A stretch of DNA of 64,000 nucleotides from Taudactylus pleione (lineage: Eukaryota > Chordata > Amphibia > Anura > Myobatrachidae). Position 1 is the first letter of the stretch; each line of letters begins with the position of its first letter. Location: positions 9,691,001 through 9,755,000 of the forward strand of contig JAUIMM010000211.1 in the NCBI GenBank assembly GCA_031769625.1. The letters are read 5' to 3'. The position numbers and the translations under genes are program-made. The notes beneath the pieces were generated by a model that did not search any database, was not told the DNA's origin, and was given only the letters and a program-made list of their open reading frames with translations. Shown piece by piece: positions 63,629 to 64,000 of the stretch.

Positions 63629-64000
63629 GGCCCTCATTCAGACCCACTCGCGAGGGGCTGTCCGCTCGCAAGTTGGTCGATGGTCTGCACTGCGCATGCG
63701 CACGACAGAGGGAGCTCCGTCGTGCGCATGCGCGAGATGGGACGAGCGAAGGACTTTCCTTCGCTCGGAGTGTCTCATCAAAGGGGGCGTGCTGTTGATG
63801 TTGACTGACAGCACGCCCCCTTTGGTGGGCGTGCCGGGGGCGTGCCTGCCAGACGGAGGCGTTCCTATGGGAACGCCTACCGTCTGAAGCCGGCCCCACT
63901 GACATCACTAGTGATGTCAGTGGGAGTGATTTTGGCTCTGATAGAGCCAAAATCACTCCTGGCCTTGCGGTTGAAAAACTCAACCGCAGGCTTTTGCTCG
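63629..64000 (+). mobile_element. Hairpin-tiled MITE, copy 6 (family A), cut by window end
   Basis: GGCCCTCATTCAGACCCACT onward follows copy 1 closely, hairpin by hairpin, to GGTTGAAAAACTCAACCGCAG. The rest lies outside the window. Confidence 0.85.

Overview
The window looks like a piece of a large, repeat-rich vertebrate genome, most probably an anuran amphibian. That is an inference from its mix of repeats: many hAT and Harbinger-like non-autonomous DNA transposons, a Penelope-like retroelement with a GIY-YIG endonuclease, a Ty3/gypsy chromovirus with a chromodomain, interstitial telomere-like arrays, and no compact genes. I found no host gene I can name, and no rRNA, tRNA or CRISPR array. 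Nearly everything that can be identified is mobile DNA, much of it nested.

Layout. 1-5 kb: a hairpin-tiled element (550-1098) inserted into an older inverted-repeat element (534-1390), then small MITEs and two hAT elements with 8-bp target duplications. 6-16 kb: an LTR-like segment, G-rich and purine-rich minisatellites, more MITEs and a telomere-like array; a 45-bp GA minisatellite and its flank are duplicated at 14.06-15.74 kb. 16.8-18.4 kb: a MITE cluster. 19.9-24.2 kb: a decayed plus-strand hAT transposon with BED zinc-finger remnants. 24.8-30.7 kb: hAT MITEs, a second telomere-like element and nested Harbinger-like MITEs. 32.7-39.8 kb: a full-length minus-strand Ty3/gypsy element with 5-bp target duplications. 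42.8-47.4 kb: Penelope-like sequences, including a 5'-truncated copy flanked by an 81-bp target duplication and itself interrupted by a TA-flanked MITE. 47.4-56.0 kb: three short hAT elements, a minus-strand Penelope-like terminal region with a hammerhead-ribozyme-like core and a cluster of AAGATGG motifs, more hairpin-tiled elements, and a 2.35-kb hAT that splits an older MITE. 57.5-61.8 kb: a second, minus-strand, complete-ended copy of the BED-type hAT. 62-64 kb: more hairpin-tiled elements, the last cut by the window end.

How the parts relate. The autonomous-type families here (BED-hAT, Ty3/gypsy, Penelope-like) all carry disabling mutations. The gypsy copy has a Tyr in place of the first Asp of the YxDD box, two nonsense codons and several frameshifts, although its two LTRs look very similar. 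One set of short elements shares the terminal motif GGGCCTGATTCAG and has 3-bp target duplications; one of its subfamilies is tiled almost end to end with short perfect hairpins. That hairpin-tiled family, the hammerhead-like motifs and the AAGATGG cluster are the most unusual signals. Many minisatellites in the window lie inside transposons rather than in unique DNA.
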